The notes: a model not told the origin generated them from the letters alone. 64,000 nt of DNA from Brasenia schreberi (GCA_036023115.1 JAYKKT010000089.1:6581501-6645500); one strand, 5' to 3'. Numbered from the stretch's first letter, positions 52,064-64,000 are shown. Made by a program: numbers and translations.

Positions 52064-55000
52064 CGTTGTCCAATAAGGAAACTATACGCAGAACACAGAT
52101 TTACTCTTATCTTACACTAATATACTTATATATCCCTAGAAGAAGGCACCTCCCACTGACCAAATACTCAGAAATTCAAGATTGATAAATGTATACAGCG
52201 GGAGTTACGAAACATGCAAATCAACCGTCCTTACAAAGGCCATGCGTCCTGGCACGGAGCTGATCCTGGCTGTGTCCGATATCATCTAGAATGAATCGTG
52301 GGAGCCCCTCTGGAGCAACCTCATCAGATCTAGAGTAAAACTCCTTGGTGGGCAAGCACATCTTTCTGCATTCCCTGGCTTTTGTTCCAAATGCACAAAC
52401 TATTCAACAGTAGGAGGAAGTATACACAGGATCAAGCAATTTGTCAGTCGATTGGCACACAAGAGATCTTGACAAGTAGCCTGGAAAGCGAATCAAAAGT
52501 AATGGCGTTAGATTCAGTGGATTCGAATATAACCTTCTTCATAAACACAAAGTCACAACAATAACATGCAGTAATGGCGATGCAGGTAAAACATGTACAA
52601 AATTGAAGAAGACTTTTAGTTTCAGCGAAAAGAGAAAGGGAGAAAAGGAACCATTCAAATTTCAAAATACCACTCACTGGAAAAGGCTTAAAGTACCCAA
52701 CAGCTATTAGGACAGCTTGGACCTCAGCTTTTTCGACTTTTATCATTTATTTATTTAATGCTTAAAACAAAGGGAAAATTTGCAGACCTCGGGGGGACTG
52801 CTCCGAGTACACCAGTTGGCATCAAAAGATCTGGTGGGATGCAAAAAGTTTATTGCCAACGACACAACTCTACCCACCCACATAATTTTCTCCATTTCTT
52901 TATTTTGAAGAGAACCCTCAATTTTGCCAACACTCAACAAGAAAGTGACCACCGATTCAGATATTCGACACGCAATGTCATCAGTTCTTTTCTTCCCAAA
53001 GATCTCAAATTTTCAGAAATCAACAAGAGTTAGAGAATTCTTCCAAATAAACTAGAACATAGAAAAGAATTCGCTGCATCACACAAATGGGACCAATAAA
53101 TATGAAACACAAAGAATCAAAGAAAAGCTATGCGGAACGAGATGGAGAATTTTACAGCAGTCATCAACACCCACAACAAGGAACAAATCCTTGTGATGAA
53201 AACAGAAACCAAAGATAGATCTATTTGAGAAACAGGAAAGAACCACGACGGATGGAAGCTAGAGGAAAACCCAACTTCATCACACGATTAAAAACAGGAA
53301 ACCGGAAAGAAATGGCGACGCAGAACCACTCCTTCCATCCCCACAAGAAAAGGGGAATCCAGTAAAAAGAGGAATAAGAGAGTTAATTCTAAATTTCAAG
53401 GACCCGCAATCGTAGCCAAATGAACGACCATCAACCGTAAAATAACAAATGAAAATCTATAACGGTAGGGGGAGAGAGAGAGAGAACGGACCTGTTGGAG
53501 ATAGCTGAGAGCGTGCGAGCGGTCGAGCCAGATAATAAAATGGAAAATTTCTTCTCTCTCTCTGGTCTACAGAATTTGCACCAAAAGAAATACAGAGAAA
53601 TCCAGATTTTTACTTTCTTTTTTGGTCTTACGGGAAGGAAAAGAATTGGTGGTAATGAAGCAACGTGGGGAAGCACGGTGTTTCCCTGAAATGAGCGCCG
53701 AATTCAATGGGCTCTTCCTTTCCTGCCCTTTCGCCACCATGAGTTTCTTTCTTTGCACATTCCTCGACGATATAAAGAAATTTCAATCACACCCCTGATA
53801 TATTTGACGATTTGTTACTCAAGACCTTCTTTGCGACGATTTACAATCATACCACCGAATTATAAGTCTAGTTTAAACAAATCGCTAGTGAATTAGCTTA
53901 CTTCTTAGTACATGATATATCATAAAAGGAAAAATTATCATACCGGGATACATTTCTTCCTGTTTTAACAAGAAAGCTTTAATGGTGGCCGCTCACTGTA
54001 TGGTTCAGGCTCATCCAGCCGCACAACATGAGTGTGTGTTGAATGTTCATCTTGGTTTGGCTCTTACGGTCAAGTGTAGAGAAAATGTACATTTATGGAT
54101 AGAAGCAGAGTCCCCTTTAGGCTTGTGTTGGATAAAGGCTTGCACATTTTTAGGAGTTCACCTTAGCAAAAGTGATATGCATTTGATTGTGGAATAAAAA
54201 GTCAAATACAACTCAAGATTTCTCACAGGTTGATGGAGAGAATAACAAAAATTAAAGTATTGCGGGAATGCCAACGATATTAAAAGAAAATTGCCAAATA
54301 TAGGCAGATTATGTAATTCTAAACCCCAATATGATATCAAAATGGGTCAGACACATCCGATCCAAAATCAAGAGTTGCTGAACAGGTCTGGATCAGCTCG
54401 AAGTGAGCACCTCTAGATATCCTCAACAAGCGTAAAATCCTCATAACCCAGACTATGTTGATCCCATTTGCAAATGAAGGATCGAAATTAGCAAAATCTT
54501 ATAAATGGGCAGTTCCATGTAACCGTATGAAATGTTAGGGTCTTTTTGAAATTCCTTGATTATTTTATTGATATTTTCTTCTTAACGTCTTAGCCCCAAT
54601 TTTTGTGTCGTAGCTCTTCAAAGGAATTTTCTGGTATATCCTTCGTACCTCAGAGTAAGTCACGGAATTACCCCTCACTAGAAGGCAAGTATCTCGGATA
54701 GCATCAATAGGGACGAGCAAAAACACAAGGGGAGAGGGTCTGATCGTCTTTGTTTAGAAACTCTTTTCCTATTTCCGTAATTTTGGGACCGCGCAAGAAA
54801 GGGATGGGCGGTTCTATACCAGACGGTCCGAACTGACGGTCTTCCTCCTTTGGACTGATCGTTGATAATTGGGCTACTGTGGCCTCCCTGCCCACAAAAA
54901 GCACGACGCGTGGCCAAGAAACTTGGAAGTATTAAAAGTGCCCACCAAGACATGTCGGGCCCCCTTTAATCCAGAACCTGAAACCATAATCGAATCGGTT

Positions 55001-56990
55001 TCAGTTAACATTTTAAATTTATCGCTTTTGACTTTTGTTCGAAATCATTTAGAACCAGTAATCTTATTAAAAAAATGTAAATATAAAAAAAATTAGAAAA
55101 ACACAATGGTAGTTTGAAACTATCGTTTCAGATATATAAAAGGTGAAACCGAAATCGAATTGTTGATGAACATGGTGGAGTATGTACAGGACATCTCCAT
55201 TGGTGGGTCTAGAAAATCTTTTAGGGTCCGGCAAGATCTTTGTGAGTTCTTTTTAGGGTGAGAAGAGCTCCCATCGTCTTTAAAATGGCCCACCGTGACA
55301 AGGAATGTAGCCCACGGTCTTAACCATGGACTGAAAATTCACTTAGGATTCAAATATGTGGAGATTGGCTGTATGGATTCTTCTGTTGCCATTGATCTTG
55401 TGTAATATATACAAGCATTTGCTCTTTCCTTCCAAGAGTGTTTGAGGCCTTACTCTCCCTCTTTAAACTATTCAACATCTAAGTTCTCACACCTTTTCAT
55501 CGGAGTTTCACCGGAATCCTTATTGGCTTAACAATGAGCATATATATGACCTTGTTAAAATATTTTCATGCTAAATTAAAACCAATGCTATATGCCAAGT
55601 ATATCAGGCCATTTTTCTCGGCACAGGATTACTAAGATGGCAGTGTCCCTCTAATGTAGCTACACATGTTAGGTTCTGGTTCATGAATCCTGGTTTTGAT
55701 TATGGTTCCAAACTGTCAGTTCTCGTGTTCAGCCCAAAACCAAGTAAAATCTAAACGGTTGAAATATATATATATATATATATATAGGGATATGTGGTTC
55801 AAACCGGTGGTTTTAAATCCAATAAAAAATCCTGGTTCCACACAAGCAGGAACTTTTCTTGTAACTGATCTGAAGACCAAGATTTGGTTATGGTTATGGA
55901 TCCGATTCAGCCAGTTCCATTTTTTTTGTCAATTTTTGGCTTAGTTCGGTTCTGGTTGAAACCACGGTTCTTCCTCTTTTGAATTGGACATGTCTAGATT
56001 TAGTTCCCTGTGGTTCTTGTTCAGGAGCCATAGAAGGTGTCCAATTATGAAAAAGTTGGGTGTGTGTCAAGGATACTTCAAAGTCTACACTACGGTGCAC
56101 CATAGAGTTAGCGACTTGAGCTCAACCCACAGCAGTCGAAAGCCACCGCGTTTTCAGGTGGCCTGAGACGGAAAGACAGTCGAAAGTCACCGGTATAGAC
56201 GACCTGAAATTGATGAAAAAAAAGAAACCAGCAAAGGAAATGGAAAGGCGGCCTCCGATCGCCCCTCTCCCTTTTCCACTTTGCCTCTCTCCCTCTCCCT
56301 CTCCCTTCTTCTTCTCTATGATCACTTCATCGTTGTTCATTTTGTCCTCACGTATTTAGTTAAATTACAATCTATCATTGGATAAATTTATCAAAACGTT
56401 CACCCTCAACGGGTGAAAAGACTTTTTTGTCCTATGACAATTTGTAATAATTACCAAATACTGGTTGAATTATGTTGTTGTCCCTCAATGTATTGGATAT
56501 TCATAGGTTTCTCACTACACACAAAGATGAGTCTGCCCGAGTCTTTAGGGAGAATCTCTCTTTTAAGTACACAATTACCATTTTATCTCTTGTCTACTTA
56601 GAAAATTATAGATAGCTTTGTCCTTAGTCTTTTGGGATAATTACCAGAATGGACAAAAGTTAAAATTATAAGTTTTTCCTTTACTTGTAAAGAAATTACA
56701 TAAGTAGATAGAAAGTGAATTTACTATTTTGTCCTCCGATTTGTTCTAAAATGATAGAAATTGTCTAAATCTTGTATATTTCTGTTATGGTACCTAAAAG
56801 TTATCTAAAATTGTTTTTAGTGCCTCGAATAATTTATAGTTTAATGCCTAGCTTTTATGGATACTGCAGTTTAGTGCCTTTTTATATATTGTTCTTGGAT
56901 TCTTAGAAAATGTCTTATGTTTTGTTATCTGTTGCTTGTTTTTGGTTTCTCATTTAAACTTTATAGACCCTTTATTTATTGTTTCTACCA
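52064..56990. other. CIPK upstream region and intergenic DNA
   Basis: The part to about 53780 probably holds the CIPK 5' leader and promoter on the minus strand; a TATAT-containing word lies near 53769-53776 and a GA-rich run at 53470-53487. Beyond this are a hAT-like end near 55193, CCGAA-rich repeat DNA near 54960-55180 and 55700-55960, and a 22-bp AT tract at 55766. No further gene is supported. Confidence 0.5.
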
Positions 56991-57693
56991 AACTATTAAA
57001 AAATGACTTTAAGAATTTGTGTTTCTAAATTAGTAAAATCTAAAAATTTAAATGGCTTAAATTTTTCAAACATAAAAAAAGAGAATCTTGTTGGTCTTAA
57101 CTTTAGAGGATGTTGATTATGTACTTAAGAAACCATTTTACCCCCTATCCGAGTTACAAAAGATGAAGAAAAAGAAAAATATAAGACATTTCTAAAGGAT
57201 AATATTATAGCGAGGACTATCACGTTAACATACATGAATTATAACTTGATTACTGTCTTTGAAGAATTTAAGATCGCAAAAGAGTTATTTGACTCTTTGA
57301 CTATCAAATATGATACTACAATCAAGTTGCATGTCCAACTACTCTTTCAAAAATATAATTCGTATAAAATGAAAGATAATAACGTAGTTGAACATGTTAA
57401 CCAAATATTGATAATTGTTAGATATTTAGTTGTAGTGAAGATTGTTATTCATGAACTAATGAAAATATCCACAATTCTAAACAGTCTCACCTTTTCCTGG
57501 AACATGATAACCACAACCCTTAGACTTTGAGCAGAAATTATCCTTTCATAACTCAAATTGAAGAAGAACATATGAACATAAATAAAAGAGAAAAAGTGAT
57601 AGTTGCTCAAGTAGAATAAGAAAAATTAAATAAAAGATTTTATAAGAATAACAATAAGAAGGGTGGTATGTTTTTTAAGAAATTGCATGAATT

Positions 57694-58612
57694 TGCTTAT
57701 CGAATAAAGTTTCTCAACTATGCTAAAATAGGGTACTATAAACGGGACTGACGCAATAAGAAGAACAATGGTAGGAACAACCAACGACGCGGCTCAACAA
57801 AAAAGCGGGACATAATCTACATCATTTGTGAGTGTTTTTATATGAATCGTCCAATGATTGGTTGGTGGATTAATTCTAAAGCGACCCAACACATCTCAAA
57901 GAGCAAAGAGAGAGCGATGAATCTGAAGGAATTCAATACTATGGAGCATCGAGTTTACATCAAAAATAATATTTTTTCTCATGTTCTTGGGGTTACGTCC
58001 TTTAAAAGTTTCTGATGAACTTTTTGTAATAGTTCGCAAGCCCTAGGAAACTCCGTAACTCAGAGACATCCCTGAGAGTTTCTCACCCTTCTATGGCACG
58101 GACTTTCTTGGGGTCCATGCGAATATCTCCTCCGCCGATAATATGCCCAAGAAATATAATGGTGTTCCTAGCAAACTCACATTTTTCTCTCTTGACATAA
58201 AGAGAGTGTGACTTGAGTCTCTCAAAGACTAATGTAAGGTGTCGGACATGCTCATCTAGGGTCCGACTGTAGATCACTATGTCGTCGAAATATACAACCA
58301 CGAACTCGTCGATTACTTATCAGATAAAATTTTTCAACTATGCTAAAATAGGGTACTATGACGTAATAAGAAGAACAATGGTGGGAACAACCAACGACGC
58401 GACCCAACAAAAAAGCGAGACATAATCTACATCATTTGTGAGTGTTTTTATATGAACCATCCAATGATTGGTTGGTGGATTGACTTTAAAGCGACCCAAC
58501 ACATCTCAAAGAGCAAATAAAGAGTGATGAATCTGAAGGAACTCAATACTATGGAGCATCAAGTTTACATCAGAAATAATATTTTTTCTCATGTTCTTGG
58601 GGTTACGTCCTT
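57694..58612. repeat. Duplicated Copia segment flanking a foreign insert
   Basis: Copy 1 (about 57694-58005) and copy 2 (about 58314-58612) both run from CAACTATGCTAAAATAGGG to CATGTTCTTGGGGTTACGTC with roughly 5-6 per cent differences by eye. Between them sits the antisense gypsy fragment at 58008-58313. Copy 2 is followed by the continuation of the Copia pre-integrase region; copy 1 is not. Confidence 0.85.
58008..58313 (-). mobile_element. Ty3/gypsy reverse transcriptase fragment
   Basis: The minus strand encodes DEFVVVYFDDIVIYSR with the YFDD-type RT catalytic motif, then RLKSHSLYVKREKCEFA, FLGHIIGGG, MDPKKVRAIEG, a single stop where Trp is usual, and ETLRDVSELRSFLGLANYY. This is a 306-bp piece from the middle of a gypsy RT, open apart from that one stop. 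It starts and ends inside the domain, so it is a captured fragment rather than an element with its own ends. Confidence 0.88.
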
Positions 58613-59096
58613 TACCAATTGTACTTATTGATGTATTAATTGTCTCCTACGTTAGGCGCAATATTATATCATTCCTTATGTTGGTAAATAAAGGGTTTAA
58701 AGTGAGGTGTGTCTCTAGCAAAGTTAATGTGGGAAAACATGGTAAGATAGGATTTTCAAGTTTATTTGATATTGAGTATGGTTTGTTTAAACTAAATGAA
58801 AATAAAAATAAAAGTTCTTCTGTTTATATTGATTGTGTATATATAATTGCGTGAATGTATGGTATAAACGCTTATGATATATAAGTTTGAAAAAGTTGAG
58901 AAAATTAATCAATTTTAACTTATTGTTTTGCTTTCATGAAAAACTTTTAATAAGCGTGAGACCTGTATATAAGAAAAAATTATCAGAAAAACATTTTTCA
59001 AAGAAATAACTAGATCGACAACCGATTTATTTGAACCATTTAGGGTAAGATCTCATCTTAAAAGGTATATTTGGTAACATTTATCGATGATTATTT

Positions 59097-59098
<2 letters not shown>

Positions 59099-59141
<43 letters not shown>
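59099..59141. repeat. (AT)n microsatellite inside Copia integrase
   Basis: About 21 AT units between GATGATTATTTGAG and CTTAGCACATAATTCTGAG, which are integrase coding sequence. In copy 4 the same place reads AGATATATGTATTTATATCT, without a long repeat. Confidence 0.9.
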
Positions 59142-59143
<2 letters not shown>

Positions 59144-59989
59144 TAGCACATAATTCTGAGTTACTTGAGGTATTCAAAGAATATAACTAAAAAGTTGAAA
59201 ATAAGTTAAGGTATATAATCAATGTCTTAAGGTACAACCGACATGGTGAATATCCATTTATAGAATTCTAGAAATACTGTAAAGACTTTGGTATTATAAA
59301 ACAAAATATCATTCCCAAAATACTTCAAGACATTAAATATTATTAGGTCGATGTTAATAGATGTTTACAACCGTATATATTTTGGGTGAATATACCTCTA
59401 TACATGTTTCTCTTGCCCGGAACTCCTTCTATTTGAAGGAAAGGAAAAAGTTAAATGATTGTGTTCTTCCGGAGGAAGAAGAGAAAACCCTTTCTTTTGG
59501 GTGGTACCAGGAAAAGGAAACCGTCTGTAGAAGGCAAGTAGACGAACAAAAAGATCTCGAAGACGATAAAGGATGGCCGAACTCATAGGCGTTTTTGCAG
59601 CGAAGGAGATGAAGACAGCTAAGCCAACTGGAAAACTACCGCCTCCGTTTCATTAATCGCGGTTATTTTTAGGAGAGGAATTGTATGCGACACGTTCACC
59701 AATCTTAGTAAACAACAATGAAAAAGTGTTGCAACTGAGAGCCCCATTTGGGATTCTTGCCGAATAACGGAATCCCACCAGTGCATCACAGAGAGAGATC
59801 GACAGAGGTATGTTCCATCAATCGAAAATTATGTGAAATCCTGCTCCGCCGATTCAATGATGTTTTTAATAGGCGTTGAAAACCAAGCTACCCCTCTTCC
59901 AACGATGACTAATCTTTTTGTATCTGCGACACGGTGCACGAGAGAACCACTAATTTTTTGGGCTTCACGCCTTTCTTCCTTTCTTCGAG

Positions 59990-60389
59990 ATGGAGGAGAA
60001 TGAAGTGAATCCGATCTCCAAGAATAGTAGGAAACCATCAAACGTGGTGATTATGAGGAGGTACAAAATCGGAAGGCATCTTGGTTGTGGTGCGTTTGCG
60101 AAGGTCTACCACGCGAGAGATACGAGAACGGGACAGAGCATGGCGATCAAAGCGATGAACAAACAGAGGATTGTCAAGGCTGAACTCGTCCCTCATATCA
60201 AATGCGAGATTTCGATAATGCGTCGTCTTCGCCATCCGAATATAGTCTGACTCTTCGAGGTGTAGGAAACGAAGACAAAGGTTTACTTCGTGATGGAGGT
60301 TGTGAGGGGAGGAAAGTTGTTCGCAAAGGTCGCGAAGGGGGGGGCTCCGGGAGGATGTCGCTCATCGGTACTTTCTGTTACAAATAACA
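59990..60389 (+). pseudogene. Truncated CIPK pseudogene (kinase N-lobe only)
   Basis: From the ATG at 59990 the frame encodes MEENEVNPISKNSRKPSNVV, then MRRYKIGRHLGCGAFAKVYH, TGQSMAIKAMNKQRIV and CEISIMRRLRHPNIV, a CIPK kinase N-lobe with the glycine loop and catalytic Lys. TGA at 60248-60250 and a TAG shortly after interrupt the RLFEV-like region. The next block, KTKVYFVMEVVRGGKLFAKV, has Lys for the usual Glu of GGEL. A run of G near 60336 shifts the frame before LREDVAHRYF, and homology then stops at about 60389. The catalytic loop, activation loop and NAF motif are missing. It differs too much from the CIPK at 50705 to be a recent copy and seems to come from another subfamily. Confidence 0.88.
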
Positions 60390-61640
60390 CTGGTTATTCT
60401 CGGCAACTCAACCGAGTAACGGTTAGACTGGCCATCCATACCGTTATCCGGAGATGAGTTACGGATAGGGCCAAGGTTGTAACCTCCAGACCGTTACCAG
60501 ATTTTTTGGTACCAGTCTGAATTTATTACTCAAAAAGAGGAAAACACAGCCTAAAAGCAAGGATACAAGAGAAGTATATATATTCGAGTGAAAAATCACG
60601 GAAATAGAGTATGTGATATACAGATACATTAAAAGACAAAAATACTCGGAATATACAACATATCCTTAGGAAGGTTGCTCTGAGAAAACCTCAAACTCCA
60701 CTCTACACCTTTTTCCGCTGCAGATCTACTGAGAACACGGAAAGCCAACAACTAAGCAAATCGAATGGACCGGAGGAAGAAACAAGCTACGGAGGAAGAC
60801 CAGAACCGTCGAAACCTAAATGGCAAGAAACAAGCCGCGAAGGAAGGCCTCAACAACCGAAGCCTTAACGGACGGAAGGTCTGAACAGTCGAAGCCTAAA
60901 CGACCGAAAACGAGCTATAGAGGCAGTCATAGGAGGCCACCGCTGGAAGCAGCCAAAGGCGACCGCAGTAGAGAGCCAAGGACCGGAGCACCGCTCCCTC
61001 TCTCACTCTTACTCAAACTCTCTCTCCTATTCTCTCTCCTCCTATTTTTACAGGACGAAAACCGTCAAGCGGTCTCAAAAAAACCGCGGACCGAAACCAG
61101 TGGTTTTCAGGAAATCGCCTCGGGCAACGGACTAAAAAGTCTATTCTACCTCAGCCGGTTTTCAATTATTACTGAAAAGACTGTTTTGCTCTTACTATGC
61201 AAAAAATTTGTTTTACCCTTTGGCAGTTTGTAAAATTTACAGTATATCGAGGTTATTGTTTTACATTAATGCCCTTTCTAGTTTAAATTATTATAGTTCT
61301 GCCATTTAGTAAAAAGATATGTTTACTCCTATACTTTTGGAAGATTTATAGATTTGTGCTGAGGGTTAAAATTACAGTTTTAACCCTGATCAGTTACGAA
61401 TGGATATCATATCAAAGATTAATTTTACAAGTTTGTCCTTATGCCTTTTCAAAAATATCAAAAGTGGACACATAAATAAAATTACTATTTTACCCCTAGT
61501 ATTATTTGAAAAATACAAAAGGCAAAAACTTTTGGAAAAATTACAAGTTTGTCCCAAGTAGTTTAAAGAAATATTATTAGACTGTTTTTATGATATTATG
61601 CATCGGTCTAACATGCTCCCTGCTATGTGTGGTTGTTACT
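60390..61640. other. Region between CIPK pseudogene and Copia copy 4
   Basis: About 1.25 kb with no gene. CIPK similarity ends abruptly at its left edge, so a transposon insertion or deletion endpoint is likely near 60385-60390. From about 61240 it resembles the untranslated leader of the Copia family (stretches such as TTACAAGTTTGTCC). A 137-codon frame at 60820-61233 has no recognisable domain. I could not define an LTR. Confidence 0.5.
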
Positions 61641-64000
61641 TTCTGATTATTTTTTTTTAGATCGTCTAATTGTTAAAATTGTCAAACACATAAAAATGAG
61701 TTCTAGAATTTGTGTGTCGAAATTGGCAAAAATTGAGAAATTAAATGGTCTTAACTTCCAAACATGGAAGAGGTGAATCCCGCTTGTTCTAACATTCAAA
61801 GGTGTTGAGTATGTGCTGAAGGAAACTGTGCGTCCACCACCTGCAGACGCAACTGAGCAACAAGTAGAGATGTACAAAATATTTCTAAAAGATGACACCA
61901 TAGTCAGGACAGTAATGTTAACCTACATGAAGGATGACTTAATCAATATCTTTGAAGAACATAAGACTATAAAAGAGTTGTTTGATTCAATAACAGCTAA
62001 GTATGATACAATTGCCAAGTTGCATGTGTAGTTGCTACTACAAAAGTATAACTCCTTCAAAATGAGAGAAGGCGACAATGTAGTAGAACATGTGAACCAC
62101 ATGTTAGTAATGGTAAGGGACTTAGCTGTAGCAAAGTCAATCATCCTAAAACCGATGCAGATATTTACCATATTAAACAGTCTACCCCCGTCATAGAACA
62201 TGGTCACCACTACCCTCGAATTAGGGCTAGAGATTAATCTTTCTGAATTACTCCTAAAACTAGCAATAAAATAGGAACACATGAACAAGAACAAGAAAGA
62301 AAAATTGCTAGTAGCCTAGGATGAGATAGTGTATAGCTCTAAAACCAACAAAAATAAAAATAAACTAAATAAGAAGTTTAGCAAGAATAACAAGAAAGAC
62401 GGTCAAAATTTTAAGAAATCGCAAGAAACCGTTTTTTGAGTAAAGTGTTTCAACTGTGGAAAGTTAGGACACTTTAAGAGGGACTATCGCAATAAGAAAG
62501 GTGGAGGAAACAACCCACAATTTAGACAGTCGGGGAAGTAAGGTATAATCTGCGTGATTTCAGAATGTTTGTACATGGACCGCCCGGTAACAGGTTGGTG
62601 GATAGACTCAGAAGCTACACGATATATCTAAAATACCAAAGAAGGGGCAATGAACATGAAGGAATACAAACCCAGTAAACATAAAGTCTACATGAAAAAT
62701 AATATTTTCTTAGATGTTTTGGGTTTTGGGTCCTTCAGAATATTTGTACAAAGTAAACTGATTGTATTAACTGATGTATTAATTGTGACATCTATAAGAC
62801 GCAATCTAGTCTCGATCCCTACCTTAGTAAAGAAAGGTTTTGATGTCACATTTATTCCTAGCAAAGTGACTGTAGAAAAACTTGAGAGAATACTATTCTC
62901 TGAGGAATTTGATGTAGAGCATGGTCTCTTTAAACTATGTGATAATGAAATTGGTAATTCTTCTACTTATATTGAGTGTGTCTTTCTATTGATGTTAATA
63001 TGTGGCATAAACACTTTCAGGTTATAAGTCTGGAAAAGCTGAGAAAATTTTTCAGCTTTGACTTATTGCATGGATTTGAAGAAAATACTTTCAACAGGTG
63101 TGAAGCTTGTATATAAGGAAAAATGACAAGGAACGTTTTTTCCAAAGATTCAACAAGGGTAACAACCCTATTAGAAGTCATTTACACGGATTTATATAGA
63201 CTATTTAGAGTAAAGTTACATCATGAAAAGGTTTATTTTATAACCTTTATCAATGACTACTCTAGATATATGTATTTATATCTTTTGCCACATAAATCTG
63301 AGACACTTGATGCTTTTAAAGAATATAAGCAGGAAGTGAAAAACCAATTACAGCATTCAATCAAAGTCTTAAGATCAGACAGAGGTGGTGAATATACCTC
63401 TGCAGAATTTCTTGAATTTTTTAAAGACTTTGGTATTGTAAAGCAAAATATAATGACCAGAACACCTCAACAAAATGGTGTAGCTGAGAGATACAACAGA
63501 ACCTTGCTGAATCTGACAAGGTCTATGTTGATAGAACCTCTACCAAGAGTATTTTGGGGAGAAACAATAAGTACAGTGGTTTATATACTTAATAGGGTAC
63601 CGTGTAAAGATGTATTCACTACACCATACGAGATGTGGTTTGGAAGAAAACCCAACCTAGGTCATCTCAGGAGGTGGGGATTTGTTGAATATATAAAAAT
63701 CCTTGAACAATCTAGAGATAAGGTGTATATTTGTTGGATATCCTAAAGGTTCAAAAGGATATCGGTTTTATTATAAGGATCACGAACTCATTGAAAGCAA
63801 AGATGTTGAATTCTTAAAAGATACTAAGAATAACATCCTAAAAAACAATGATGAATGTGTTAATGATCTGGTAGATTTAGACTAATCATCTTTTGAGCCC
63901 ATTGAAGATCTTCCTAAAACTACCGAAACCTTAAGTGGACATAAAAGGCCAAGAGTCACTTCATCCTACTTAAAGAATTATCACACTTATCTTGCAGAAG
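61640..64000 (+). mobile_element. Ty1/copia retrotransposon, copy 4 (cut by window end)
   Basis: The best preserved copy. Gag starts near 61670 and runs to about 62440, with stops at 61774 (TGA) and 62029 (TAG). A zinc knuckle follows at 62446-62487, CFNCGKLGHFKRDY, in which the last ligand is Tyr instead of Cys. The protease/pre-integrase region (GWWIDSEA; YMKNNIFLDVLGFGSF) occupies about 62580-63120, integrase 63123-63746 and the linker to RT 63703-63990. RT would lie beyond the window edge. No 5' LTR was defined. Confidence 0.88.
63123..63746 (+). pseudogene. Copia integrase, copy 4
   Basis: A 207-codon frame with the whole catalytic triad: Asp in VIYTDLY, Asp in RSDRGGEYTSAEF, and Glu in PQQNGVAERYNRTLL. 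It continues through YILNRVPCKDVFTTPYEMWF and GRKPNLGHLRRWG and ends at 63746; the matching continuation (GYPKGSKGYRFYYKDH) lies in another frame at 63703-63885, so a frameshift near 63700-63745 breaks it. The core is the least damaged mobile-element protein in the window. Confidence 0.88.

Larger units (their letters stand above)
57000..59400 (+). mobile_element. Decayed Ty1/copia retrotransposon, copy 3
   Basis: Gag-like sequence at 57000-57530 (LITVFEEFKIAKELFDSL, NNVVEHVNQIL) is followed by a segment with RPMIGWWINSKATQHISKSK and VYIKNNIFSHVLG (pre-integrase region). This segment is present twice because a gypsy fragment and a duplication interrupt it. A strongly decayed integrase follows to about 59400 (FKEYN near 59180, CGACATGGTGAATA near 59240). 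Stops are frequent. No LTR was identified. It is the same family as the copies at 38740-43790 and 61640-64000. Confidence 0.8.

Noticed and set aside
60820..61233. 137-codon frame upstream of Copia copy 4
   Set aside because: Basic, low-complexity start and a Leu-rich middle derived from pyrimidine tracts; no gag or other domain. More likely part of the retroelement leader or its flank.

Overview
This is a plant nuclear window. The evidence is spliced genes with GT-AG introns, an intronless CBL-interacting protein kinase, a LOB-domain transcription factor, a DUF688-type protein, Ty1/copia, Ty3/gypsy and RTE-type retroelements, tRNA-like SINEs and many long CT, AT and GT microsatellites. It is an angiosperm that does not look like a grass; I cannot name the species from the sequence. 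Gene density is low, about one gene per 13 to 15 kb, and most of the window is AT-rich intergenic DNA with decayed repeats.

Layout. 1-8033: no gene; microsatellites, a 62-bp tandem repeat, a SINE copy and a CACTA-like terminus. 8034-13800: a ten-exon mitochondrial-type aspartate aminotransferase that has died (in-frame stop, two frameshifts, a lost splice donor, loss of a cofactor-binding arginine). Its 2.8-kb sixth intron holds a tandem duplication split by an RTE LINE fragment. 13801-21363: repeats only. 21650-22538 (minus): an intact two-exon class I LBD gene (LBD15/LBD4-like), with a 112-bp direct repeat plus inverted repeat just downstream. 22900-33000: repeat-rich, including a 146-bp (AT)n and a small MITE. 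33122-33712 (plus): intact single-exon DUF688-type protein. 38740-43790 (minus): decayed Ty1/copia element. 44254-47173 (plus): four-exon SLX1 GIY-YIG endonuclease. 50705-52063 (minus): intact intronless CIPK. 57000-59400 and 61640-64000 (plus): two more decayed copies of the same kind of Copia element, flanking a truncated CIPK pseudogene at 59990-60389.

The intact genes are independent loci, not a cluster: a developmental transcription factor (LBD), a protein of unknown role (DUF688), a DNA-repair nuclease subunit (SLX1) and a calcium-signalling kinase (CIPK). The parts most worth a second look are the SLX1 C-terminus (in-frame tandem repeats and two candidate SUMO-interacting motifs, with no zinc finger visible), the SLX1 first intron (a 160-bp compound microsatellite starting at the splice donor), the Copia copy that contains a duplicated segment around an antisense gypsy RT fragment, and a comparison of Copia copies that suggests how one microsatellite arose. 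I found no clear sign of a wholly new multi-gene system.
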